Source: Treponema sp. UBA937
GTDB taxonomy: Bacteria; Spirochaetota; Spirochaetia; Treponematales; Breznakiellaceae
Direction of reading: 5' to 3'
NCBI GenBank assembly: GCA_002293455.1
Contig: DBDH01000109.1
Coordinates: 1 to 21,514, forward strand
Length of the DNA: 21,514 bases
Positions 15,551 through 21,514 of the stretch are shown piece after piece (positions within the stretch are counted from its first letter, which is position 1; every line of letters begins with the position of its first letter). A model generated the notes under the pieces. The model saw nothing but the letters and a program-made list of their open reading frames with translations, was not told the origin of the DNA and did no database searches. Both the position numbers and the translations under genes were made by a program.

Positions 15551-15559
15551 TGCTATACT
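15551..15559 (+). promoter_or_regulatory. Extended -10 promoter of the glycosylase gene
   Basis: TGC-TATACT is an extended -10 element (TGn plus a 5/6 match to TATAAT). No good -35 hexamer lies 17 bases upstream, where the palindrome sits, which fits an extended -10 promoter. Transcription should begin near 15566 and include the hairpin at 15585-15614 in the leader. Confidence 0.55.
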
Positions 15560-15576
15560 TTTTAATAGAAAAACAC

Positions 15577-15622
15577 TAATGAGAGTTCTTTGGAAACTTC
15601 AGTTTTCGAGGAACTTCTATAG
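15577..15622. repeat. Dispersed hairpin repeat, copy B
   Basis: GTTCTTTGGAAACT (15585-15598), a TC loop and AGTTTTCGAGGAAC (15601-15614) pair over 14 positions, three of them G-U. Flanks AATGAGA and CTATAG match copy A at 9391-9436. It lies in the presumed 5' leader of the glycosylase gene, 35 bases before the start codon. Confidence 0.7.
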
Positions 15623-15648
15623 TAAAACTGCATCGAGAGGAGATTTAT

Positions 15649-16494
15649 ATGCTGGAAATACCTGAAAGCAGAACCATCGCAGATCAATTAAACAAAACCG
15701 TTAAGGGTAAAAAAATCAGCCGCGTGATAGCGGGTTTTTCTCCTCATGGTTTTGCGTTTTTTTTGGGCAATCCGGGGGATTATTCGGAAATGCTTGAAGG
15801 AAAAACTCTGGGGAATGCCGCTGCCCTGTCAGGAATGGTGGAAATTGAAGCGGGAAAGATGAGGATTCTCTTTGGCGACGGAGTAAATCTTCGGTATTAC
15901 GAGAGCGGATCAAAGCTGCCGGAGAAACATCAGTTTTTTATGGAGTTTTTCGATGGATCGGCTGTTGTCTGCACCATTCAAATGTACGGCGGAATATCGG
16001 TATTTCAGGAAGGAAAGAATGAGAATCCTTATTACCTTACGGCAAGGGAAAAAACTAATCCTTTGACAGACGCGTTTGATGAATCGTATTTTTTATCCCT
16101 CTTTGATGATGTTAAGCCTTCGTTTTCGGCAAAAGCGTTTTTGGCAACAGAGCAGAGAATTCCGGGCTTGGGCAACGGAGTTTTGCAGGATATTCTTTTC
16201 AACGCAGGCATACATCCTAAAACGAAGATTTCCGCCCTTTCGGAAAAAGACCGAAAACGACTTTTCAAAGCGCTTAAGAAAACACTTAAATCTATGACTG
16301 ATAAAGGCGGCCGGAATACGGAAAGAGATCTTTTTGGCAAGACAGGCGGATATAAAACGATTTTGTCCAGCAAAACCTTGAAAGATCCATGTCCGGTCTG
16401 CGGAACTATGATCGTGAGACAGGCATTTTTAGGCGGAAATGTTTACTTTTGTCCTATATGTCAGCCGTTGAAACAACGTTGTCTTGATGAATGA
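15649..16494 (+). CDS. Fpg/Nei-family DNA glycosylase lacking the catalytic proline
   Basis: A 281-residue protein with the whole Fpg/Nei architecture: an N-terminal domain starting MLEIPE, a helix-two-turn-helix (about 158-198, with RIPGLGNGVLQDILFNAGIHP) and a C-terminal zinc finger with C248-x2-C251 and C268-x2-C271 followed by QPL. Active family members start MPE; the mature N-terminal proline is the nucleophile and forms the Schiff base. Here residue 2 is Leu while Glu3 is kept. The start is fixed by GAGGAG 7 bases upstream. With Leu at position 2, the initiator Met would normally stay. I recall similar MLE-starting relatives in Firmicutes, so this is probably a natural subgroup. Possible roles are lesion binding or RNA-related work; catalysis by the classic route looks impossible. 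Confidence 0.85.
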   Translation: MLEIPESRTIADQLNKTVKGKKISRVIAGFSPHGFAFFLGNPGDYSEMLEGKTLGNAAALSGMVEIEAGKMRILFGDGVNLRYYESGSKLPEKHQFFMEFFDGSAVVCTIQMYGGISVFQEGKNENPYYLTAREKTNPLTDAFDESYFLSLFDDVKPSFSAKAFLATEQRIPGLGNGVLQDILFNAGIHPKTKISALSEKDRKRLFKALKKTLKSMTDKGGRNTERDLFGKTGGYKTILSSKTLKDPCPVCGTMIVRQAFLGGNVYFCPICQPLKQRCLDE

Positions 16495-16535
16495 TATCAT
16501 CGTGGTAAGCGACAGTTCATCTTTTTTGTGGAAAA

Positions 16536-16561
16536 CACATTTCTTGGAAGGTGTGGTTTTT
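16536..16561 (+). terminator. Weak rho-independent terminator candidate
   Basis: CACA (16536-16539) with TGTG (16552-16555) and an inner TTC/GAA form an imperfect hairpin. One G and then five T residues follow. It lies 40 bases after the glycosylase stop and before the next promoter, where a terminator is expected. Confidence 0.4.
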
Positions 16562-16582
16562 CCCAATTTGCGTTCCAATCAT

Positions 16583-16612
16583 TTGCCATAAAAAACAATA
16601 GTATGATATAAT
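16583..16612 (+). promoter_or_regulatory. sigma-70 promoter of the amino-acid ABC genes
   Basis: TTGCCA (16583-16588), an 18-base spacer and a perfect TATAAT (16607-16612). An AATCCT/AGGATT 6-bp inverted repeat begins within the -10 box and lies at the presumed transcription start. Confidence 0.75.
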
Positions 16613-16664
16613 CCTTTAACAGGATTATGTGAAGTCCTGCAGATTTTTTATTTAGGAACTGCCG

Positions 16665-17360
16665 GTGAATTTTTCATTTTTGGCGAGATATTGGCCGTTT
16701 TATGTAAACGGCGCAAAGAACACCATCCTCCTGGCTTTGTTTGCGGTTGTTCTTGGAACTTTTATCGGGATGTTTATCGCTTTGCTGCGGCTTTCCAAAT
16801 ACCGTGTTCTGCGAATCATCTCCACCGCTTATATTGAGTTTATCCGGGGCACGCCGCTTTTGGTGCAGTTGTTTCTCATTTATTACGGGCTTCAATCTAT
16901 CGGAATCCGCTTTCCGGATATCGGCTGGCTGAGCAAATTGCTGGGAATAAGTACGAGTGATTTTATGGCTGGCATCATTACGCTCGGCATCAATTCGGCG
17001 GCTTATGTCGGGGAGATTTTCCGCGCGGGAATTCAGGCTGTTGATAAAGGCCAAACCGAAGCCGCCCGCTCGCTGGGGATGGGGCATTTCATGACGCTGC
17101 GCCACATCATCATTCCGCAGGCAATTAGAAATATTCTTCCAGCGCTGGGAAATGAATTTGTCGTCGTTATCAAAGAATCTTCTATCGTGTCGATAATCGG
17201 GATTGCGGATTTGATGTACCGCGCCGATACGGTCCGCGGCAATACCTTCATGCCTTTTGAACCCTTAATTGTCGCGGCTGTCATTTATTTCCTTATGACG
17301 TTCCCCTTGTCAAAATTACTTGCCCACATCGAGCGGAGGATGCATGTCAGCGAACGATAA
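16665..17360 (+). CDS. Polar amino-acid ABC transporter permease, HisM/GlnP type
   Basis: A 231-residue inner-membrane permease that would form a homodimeric channel for amino acids. It has five or so hydrophobic helices. Family motifs are YIEFIRGTPLLVQLFLIYY (56-74) and the EAA loop EAARSLGMGHFMTLRHIIIP (132-151), which docks on the ATPase. The start is GTG, with AGGA about 7-8 bases upstream; NFSFLARYWPFYVNGAKNT directly after it fits the family N-terminus. It overlaps the ATPase gene by 17 bases, so the two are coupled. The substrate-binding protein usually encoded beside such genes is not in the window. Confidence 0.93.
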   Translation: MNFSFLARYWPFYVNGAKNTILLALFAVVLGTFIGMFIALLRLSKYRVLRIISTAYIEFIRGTPLLVQLFLIYYGLQSIGIRFPDIGWLSKLLGISTSDFMAGIITLGINSAAYVGEIFRAGIQAVDKGQTEAARSLGMGHFMTLRHIIIPQAIRNILPALGNEFVVVIKESSIVSIIGIADLMYRADTVRGNTFMPFEPLIVAAVIYFLMTFPLSKLLAHIERRMHVSER

Positions 17361-18090
17361 TCAATCTCTTATACAGACTGTCGATCTCCAAAAGAATTTT
17401 GGAAAGCTCAAAGTCCTCCGGGGAATAACAACTTCTTTTTCCAAAGGAGAAGTCGCCGTCATCATCGGGCCTTCCGGTTCGGGGAAAAGCACCTTCCTTC
17501 GATGCCTCAATCTGCTTGAAGTTCCAAGCGGCGGAAACATCATTTTTGAAGGCATCGATATTACGAAAGAAAAACACAACCTCGATCTGCACCGGCGGAA
17601 AATGGGGATGGTCTTCCAGTTGTTTAATCTTTTTCCCCACAAATCGATTATCGAGAATATCACGCTCGCGCCGCGAAAACTGCTGCCGCTTTCAAAAGAA
17701 GAAGCGGAGTCGAGGGCGATGGCTTTACTGAAGCGGGTCGGCCTTGAAGAAAAACGCGGCGCGTATCCCGAACAGCTTTCCGGCGGACAGAAACAGCGGA
17801 TCGCCATTGTGCGCGCCCTTGCCATGCAGCCCGATGTCATGCTCTTTGACGAACCTACAAGCGCGCTCGATCCTGAAATGGTCGGCGAAGTTCTGGAAGT
17901 CATGAAAGATTTGGCCGCCGAAGGCATGACGATGATCGTTGTTACACATGAAATGCGTTTCGCCAAAGATGTGGGGAAGAGGATTCTCTTTATGGATGAT
18001 GGCCTTATCGCCGAAGAAGGCCCGCCGGATCAAATTTTTCGGAATCCTCAAAACCCCAGAACAAGAGAATTCTTGCAGAAAGTGTTATAA
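17344..18090 (+). CDS. Polar amino-acid ABC transporter ATPase, GlnQ/HisP type
   Basis: A 248-residue ATPase that energises the adjacent permease. Motifs are Walker A GPSGSGKST (42-50), Q-loop Gln92, signature LSGGQKQR (145-152), Walker B VMLFDEPTSALDPE (165-178) and the switch His202. The chosen ATG at 17344 has GGAGG at 17335-17339. An in-frame ATG at 17320 would add eight residues and lengthen the overlap with the permease, with no clear ribosome site. The neighbouring permease makes amino-acid uptake the likely task, but specificity is set by a binding protein that is missing here. Confidence 0.95.
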   Translation: MSANDNQSLIQTVDLQKNFGKLKVLRGITTSFSKGEVAVIIGPSGSGKSTFLRCLNLLEVPSGGNIIFEGIDITKEKHNLDLHRRKMGMVFQLFNLFPHKSIIENITLAPRKLLPLSKEEAESRAMALLKRVGLEEKRGAYPEQLSGGQKQRIAIVRALAMQPDVMLFDEPTSALDPEMVGEVLEVMKDLAAEGMTMIVVTHEMRFAKDVGKRILFMDDGLIAEEGPPDQIFRNPQNPRTREFLQKVL

Positions 18091-18127
18091 TAAAAAAGAG
18101 GACAACAAAAGAGAAAAGGAGGAATCG

Positions 18128-18985
18128 ATGGAACGGACAATCATTTCGTTTGATTATGCGATAAAAAACATTTTGCGCGATAAAGCAAACTTTTCTGTCT
18201 TGAACGGTTTTTTAAGCGAACTTTTAAACAAACAAGTTGCGGTAGAAGAAATTATCGAAAGTGAGTCGAACATTGAAAGCCCTCTTGAGAAAACCAATCG
18301 AATTGATTTAAAAGCAAAAATCAACGATGGTGAAATTGCCGTCTTTGAAATCCAGTTTTTTGATCAAGTTGATTTTTTAGGAAAGATTTTGTTCAATGCG
18401 TGCAAAGCCGTTGTCGAACAGGTTTCAAGAGGTGAAAAGTACAACATCAAAAAAGTATATTCAATCAACATCGCTTACTTTAACATGGGAGCAAAAAAGG
18501 AATATGTGTTCCGCGCGAACCTGTCCGCGTTCACCGGCATTCATTTTGATGAGTCGATACCTTTTTCGCAGAACTTAAATCCGCCGGAACCCGCGAATGA
18601 TCTTCATCCCGAATACTATTTGATACTTCCCGGAAAGTTTGATGAGCAGATACGAAGTAAGTTTGACGAATGGGTGTACACACTGAAGACATCGAAGGTT
18701 CGGACTGACTTTACCGCGGCAGGCATTCAGGAAGCGGGGGAGAGACTGGATATTCTGAAAATGACTCCTGAACAAAAGAAAGAATATGAACAAATGAAAT
18801 ATGATGAAATGGATTACAAAAGTCAGTTGTACACAGCGGAGTTAAAAGGCAAAGCTGAAGGTAAAGCTGAAGGTAAAGCTGAGGGCAAGGCTGAAGTGGC
18901 GAAAAATCTTAAAGATATAGGAATACCGGCAGAACAAATTTCGCAGGCAACAGGATTAAGCATTCAGGAGATAGATACTTTATAA
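18128..18985 (+). CDS. Rpn/PD-(D/E)XK nuclease-family protein (T. denticola putative transposase family)
   Basis: A 285-residue protein of the Rpn/YhgA-like PD-(D/E)XK group, annotated in many treponemes as a putative transposase (TIGR01784 type). It keeps the expected order: FDYAIKNILRDKANFSVLNGFL at the N-terminus written in parts here (FDYAIKNIL, then NGFLSELL), the acidic RIDLKAK (Asp about 59) and AVFEIQFF (ExQ, the form usual in Rpn). The C-terminus carries four KAEG-type repeats and ends with a small helical domain (IGIPAEQISQATGLSIQEID). The start is set by AAGGAGG just before the ATG at 18128; an upstream in-frame extension to 17939 lies inside the ATPase gene. It follows the ATPase by 37 bases without a terminator. 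Rpn proteins are DNA endonucleases linked to RecA-independent recombination; true transposase activity is unproven. Confidence 0.85.
   Translation: MERTIISFDYAIKNILRDKANFSVLNGFLSELLNKQVAVEEIIESESNIESPLEKTNRIDLKAKINDGEIAVFEIQFFDQVDFLGKILFNACKAVVEQVSRGEKYNIKKVYSINIAYFNMGAKKEYVFRANLSAFTGIHFDESIPFSQNLNPPEPANDLHPEYYLILPGKFDEQIRSKFDEWVYTLKTSKVRTDFTAAGIQEAGERLDILKMTPEQKKEYEQMKYDEMDYKSQLYTAELKGKAEGKAEGKAEGKAEVAKNLKDIGIPAEQISQATGLSIQEIDTL
18848..18895 (+). repeat. 12-bp in-frame tandem repeat
   Basis: Four near-identical copies of a unit like GGTAAAGCTGAA encode GKAE repeats within the Rpn-family gene. The units differ only at a few third positions. The length keeps the frame, so slippage would change the linker length without breaking the protein. 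Confidence 0.9.
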
Positions 18986-18996
18986 TTGGTAACGCA

Positions 18997-19046
18997 GAAG
19001 AAGCAATAACCCGCAGGTACTTCATCCCGCCAATTATTGCTTCTTC
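18997..19046. terminator. 13-bp inverted repeat between convergent genes
   Basis: GAAGAAGCAATAA (18997-19009) and TTATTGCTTCTTC (19034-19046) are perfect inverted copies with a 24-base loop; TAAC/GTTA outside adds four pairs after a bulge. It lies between the converging Rpn-family and acyl-CoA synthetase genes. A bidirectional terminator is likely by position, but neither side has a good U-run and the loop is long. Confidence 0.5.
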
Positions 19047-19097
19047 GTTATTGGAAAAAACGCGCTTAGATACAACAGTTCAAAATTGTCTGCCCGC

Positions 19098-20828
19098 TTA
19101 ACTCTTTGAATCTTCCTCCCGGATTTGCACCCGGCGGATTTTTCCGCTGATGGTTTTGGGGAGTTCCGTTACAAACTCCACAATTCTGGGGTACTTATAC
19201 GGAGCGGTCGTTTTCTTTACATGATCTTGCAGTTCTTTTTTCAGCTCATCGCTCGCGGTAAATCCTTTTGCGAGAATAACGGTCGCTTTGACTACGGTTC
19301 CCCGGTCAGGGTCGGGGACGCCGGTTACGGCACATTCCAAAACGGAAGGATGTTCCAGGAGCGCGCTTTCGACTTCAAAAGGGCCGATTCTGTAACCGGA
19401 ACTTTTAATGACATCATCGGAGCGGCCTACAAACCAATAGAACCCGTCTTCATCACGCCAAGCCATATCTCCGGTGTAGTACGCATCATCATGGAATACA
19501 CTGTTGGTCAGCTCCGCATCCCGGTAGTATCCTCCGAACATTCCGGCGGGTTTCCGTTTATCTGTCCGAATGATCACCTGTCCTTCTTCGCCCATATCGC
19601 AGGGACTGCCGTCTTCCCGAATCACATCAATATCATAGCCGGGGGATGGCTTTCCCATAGAACCGGGCTTGGGCGTCATCCAGGGATACACCGCCAAGGT
19701 TATTGTCAATTCGGTTTGTCCATAACCTTCCATCAATTTTATCCCTGTGGCGGCTTTGAATTGCTCATAGATTTCCGGGTTCAAAGGCTCTCCCGCGACG
19801 CAGCAATATTTGAGAGAACTGAAATCGTACTTTGTCAAATCTTCTTTTATGAAGAACCGGTAAATCGTCGGCGGCGCGCAGAACGTATGTATCTTGTATT
19901 TCGAGATGATGTCCAACATCGCGGGAGGATCGAAGCGGTCGTAGTCGTATACAAAAATGGCGGCTTCACAAATCCACTGACCGTATATCTTTCCCCATGC
20001 AGCCTTCGCCCATCCGGTGTCCGCAACCGTTAAGTGAAGTCCGCCGCTCTCGATGTTCTGCCAATACCGGGCGGTGATGATATGTCCCAAAGGATAAACA
20101 AAATCATGGCTTACCATCTTGGGCATTCCGGTAGTTCCCGAAGTGAAATACAAAAGCATGATGTCGTTATTCTTTGGAGCGTCTTCCCCGGAAGGTCTTT
20201 CAAATAAAGTTGACGCACTTTCCATCTTCGCGTTAAAATCCTGCCAGCGCGTTTCAGTTTTCAATGCTTTTTCCGCCTCACCCGCGATATCAAGATTTTT
20301 ATCGGTGTGTACCGAACGGACAAAGGCTTTAAAGCGGAGCGGGCATTTGCCTTCCGCTTTCATTTTTGTTTCCGCTTCATCAACATGGAACAAAACATTT
20401 TGTTCATCAACGCAAACAATGCCCGCAATATCCGCGGCCTGACACCGGTATACAATATCCTTCGATGTAAGAAGATGCGTTGCGGGAATCGCAATGGCGC
20501 CGAGTTTGTGCAGCGCCAAAAGGAGCGGCCAGTATTCGTAACGCCGTTTTAAGATAAGCATCACAGGATCGCCTTTCTTGATTCCGGCTTCCGCAAAAAC
20601 ATTAGCGGCGGCGTCCGACATTTTTTTCATATCGCCGAAAGTGAAACAGGCTTCCGCGCCTTTTTCGTCGCACCATACAAGCGCTCGGTCTAAGGGCTTT
20701 GCTTTTGCCAATTCATCGACCACATCAAAAGCAAAATTAAATTCGGATGGAGTGGTCAAAGAAAAATTGTTATAAAAATCATCATAAGAATCAAATTGAG
20801 TCCGGGATAAAAAACGTTCTAGTATCAT
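19098..20828 (-). CDS. Acyl-CoA synthetase (AMP-forming), acetyl/medium-chain type
   Basis: A 576-residue adenylate-forming enzyme that activates a carboxylic acid with ATP and joins it to coenzyme A. Motifs are the P-loop YFTSGTTGMPKM (227-238), the adenine-binding EGYGQTE (367-373), YYTGD (450-454, Asp454), GRSDDVIKSSGYRIGPFEVE split over 468-487 and the catalytic Lys563 in KTISGKIRR. The N-terminal part resembles medium-chain (MACS-like) synthetases more than classical Acs, and the length is slightly below Acs (about 650). The ribosome site AGGAG lies across the stop codon of the preceding regulator gene. It is co-transcribed with that HTH-cupin regulator, 15 bases downstream of it. The acid substrate is not readable from sequence. 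Confidence 0.93.
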   Translation of the reverse strand: MILERFLSRTQFDSYDDFYNNFSLTTPSEFNFAFDVVDELAKAKPLDRALVWCDEKGAEACFTFGDMKKMSDAAANVFAEAGIKKGDPVMLILKRRYEYWPLLLALHKLGAIAIPATHLLTSKDIVYRCQAADIAGIVCVDEQNVLFHVDEAETKMKAEGKCPLRFKAFVRSVHTDKNLDIAGEAEKALKTETRWQDFNAKMESASTLFERPSGEDAPKNNDIMLLYFTSGTTGMPKMVSHDFVYPLGHIITARYWQNIESGGLHLTVADTGWAKAAWGKIYGQWICEAAIFVYDYDRFDPPAMLDIISKYKIHTFCAPPTIYRFFIKEDLTKYDFSSLKYCCVAGEPLNPEIYEQFKAATGIKLMEGYGQTELTITLAVYPWMTPKPGSMGKPSPGYDIDVIREDGSPCDMGEEGQVIIRTDKRKPAGMFGGYYRDAELTNSVFHDDAYYTGDMAWRDEDGFYWFVGRSDDVIKSSGYRIGPFEVESALLEHPSVLECAVTGVPDPDRGTVVKATVILAKGFTASDELKKELQDHVKKTTAPYKYPRIVEFVTELPKTISGKIRRVQIREEDSKS

Positions 20829-20843
20829 GGTAATAAACTTCTC

Positions 20844-21398
20844 CTATAGAATTATTGCAAGAAAACGGGCGGGCTTTCCTCCGAGGGCTTTCATCCCATG
20901 AGGTTCCCCGGAATCGTAATAAATGCTGTCGCCCGCTTCCAGTTCCATTTCGCGGCCGCCGACACTGATCAAGAGCCGCCCTTCCAAAACATAATCAAAC
21001 TCCTGCCCCGGGTGTGTACTGAGGCTGAGGGGCTTCGATTCATTTTCAGGATCGGCTTCAACGAGGAAAGGCTCCGCTTTTTTATGAGAAAAGGTATACG
21101 CCAAATTCCAATAGGTGTAGGCGGTTCTGCGCCGGACTTCCGGGGCTTTTCCCGCGCGGCTCAAACTGTAGGTTTTCAGTTTCGCCGAATTCCCGCTGAC
21201 AAGTTCCGCAAGATCAACCTTAAATCGATTTGCAATCTCAACAAGAGAACCCAGCGGAAAATCTTTTTTTCCTTCTTCCCAATCAAGATATTCATCGATG
21301 TTAAATCCCAATTCTTCGGCCAGCGTTTCCGCGGAAATATCTTCAATTTCCCGCAGCACTTTTACCCGCGCCGCAATTTCCTTTACCTGTTCCGACAT
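20844..21398 (-). CDS. HTH-cupin transcriptional regulator
   Basis: A 184-residue XRE-type regulator: a helix-turn-helix at about 10-65 (ARVKVLREIEDISAETLAEEL onward, with LDWEEGKKDFPLGSL) and a C-terminal cupin at about 108-184. Cupin motif 1 is STHPGQEFDYVLEG (127-140) with His129 and Glu133, and motif 2 is 'GDSIYYDSGEPHGMKA' with His167, enough for a metal or ligand pocket. The ATG at 21398 is chosen because AGAGGAG (21404-21410) lies 5 bases upstream; an ATG eight codons earlier has no such site. Regulators of this type often sit before metabolic genes, and this one precedes the acyl-CoA synthetase by 15 bases. It probably senses an acid or its CoA or acyl derivative, which is inference. 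Confidence 0.9.
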   Translation of the reverse strand: MSEQVKEIAARVKVLREIEDISAETLAEELGFNIDEYLDWEEGKKDFPLGSLVEIANRFKVDLAELVSGNSAKLKTYSLSRAGKAPEVRRRTAYTYWNLAYTFSHKKAEPFLVEADPENESKPLSLSTHPGQEFDYVLEGRLLISVGGREMELEAGDSIYYDSGEPHGMKALGGKPARFLAIIL

Positions 21399-21447
21399 GT
21401 TATCTCCTCTTTCATTTTGCATTGTAACAAATATATCCGTGAAAACC

Positions 21448-21487
21448 GAGGAAATTGCAAAACTTCAGTTTTTGCAATTTCAGCCTC
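21448..21487. repeat. Dispersed hairpin repeat, copy D
   Basis: GAGGAAATTGCAAAACT (21448-21464), a TC loop and a complementary arm to 21487 form a stem of about 17 pairs with a single-T bulge and a short internal bulge. It shares the AAAACT-TC-AGTTTT core with copies B and C. It lies about 50 bases upstream of the HTH-cupin gene. No clear promoter is seen in 21399-21514. Confidence 0.65.
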
Positions 21488-21514
21488 TTAAAAATGCGTA
21501 TTTCACAGCCTTTA

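Noticed and set aside
18086..18091. TATAAT at the end of the ATPase gene as a promoter for the Rpn-family gene
   Set aside because: No -35-like hexamer or extended -10 lies at the proper distance; the gene is probably read from the upstream promoter.
17939..18127. N-terminal extension of the Rpn-family protein
   Set aside because: It lies inside the ATPase coding region, and a strong AAGGAGG site marks the ATG at 18128.
19125..20033. 302-residue plus-strand open frame
   Set aside because: Antisense to the well-supported acyl-CoA synthetase gene; no recognisable domain.
1..21514. CRISPR array, prophage or complete insertion sequence
   Set aside because: No regularly spaced repeats, no phage structural genes, and no transposase with terminal inverted repeats and target duplications were found. 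The Rpn-family gene is the only mobile-element-like item.
21399..21514. Promoter of the HTH-cupin gene
   Set aside because: Several AT-rich hexamers (for example TACAAT on the minus strand) occur, but none has a fitting -35 partner, so no call is made.

Overview
The window reads as a chromosomal segment of a treponeme-like spirochaete (Spirochaetia, probably Treponema or a close relative). This is inferred from protein flavour and neighbourhood: a stand-alone rpsL-rpsG pair, a PD-(D/E)XK protein of the family first named in Treponema denticola (TIGR01784 type), a diverged HD-GYP protein, XylF-type sugar uptake genes and moderately AT-rich DNA. There is no 16S rRNA, tRNA, phage or complete IS in the window, so the assignment stays at class or genus level.

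Region 1 (1-5630, all minus strand), in transcription order: a degenerate HD-GYP protein, rpsL, rpsG, a strong terminator, rpoN (sigma-54), hpf (ribosome hibernation factor), a strong terminator, and an MFS exporter whose reading frame stops early at the window edge. rpsL has a good promoter (TTGACC-N17-TATCAT) and a small hairpin plus U-run in its leader. The 287 bases between the hpf terminator and the MFS gene hold a foldable, probably transcribed three-way-junction-like element.

Region 2 (5630-9440): a divergent intergenic region with four inverted repeats and a second TTGACC-N17-TATCAT promoter, then plus-strand genes for a small membrane/TPR-like protein and a large hybrid histidine kinase (Cache-type sensor, HisKA, HATPase, two receiver domains).

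Region 3 (9444-15462, minus strand): one sugar operon read from a consensus promoter (TTGACA-N18-TATAAT): a ROK-family regulator lacking the usual zinc ligands, a BadF/NAGK-type sugar kinase, and XylF-XylG-XylH-type binding protein, ATPase and permease. The expected logic is inducer sensing, uptake and phosphorylation of a sugar. The kinase is not xylulokinase-like, so the sugar need not be xylose.

Region 4 (15463-19000, plus strand): a palindrome-controlled gene for an Fpg/Nei-like glycosylase that lacks the catalytic N-terminal proline, then a polar amino-acid ABC permease and ATPase without a binding protein, then an Rpn/PD-(D/E)XK nuclease-family gene with an in-frame 12-bp tandem repeat.

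Region 5 (19098-21514, minus strand): an HTH-cupin regulator followed 15 bp later by an acyl-CoA synthetase.

The most unusual non-coding signal is a dispersed hairpin repeat with the core AAACT-TC-AGTTT, found in at least three intergenic regions (about 5642, 15585, 21448), with a fourth related copy at 9401. Copies at 9391 and 15577 match each other well beyond the hairpin. The protein oddities most worth checking are the proline-less glycosylase, the HD-GYP protein with altered metal ligands and the zinc-less ROK regulator.
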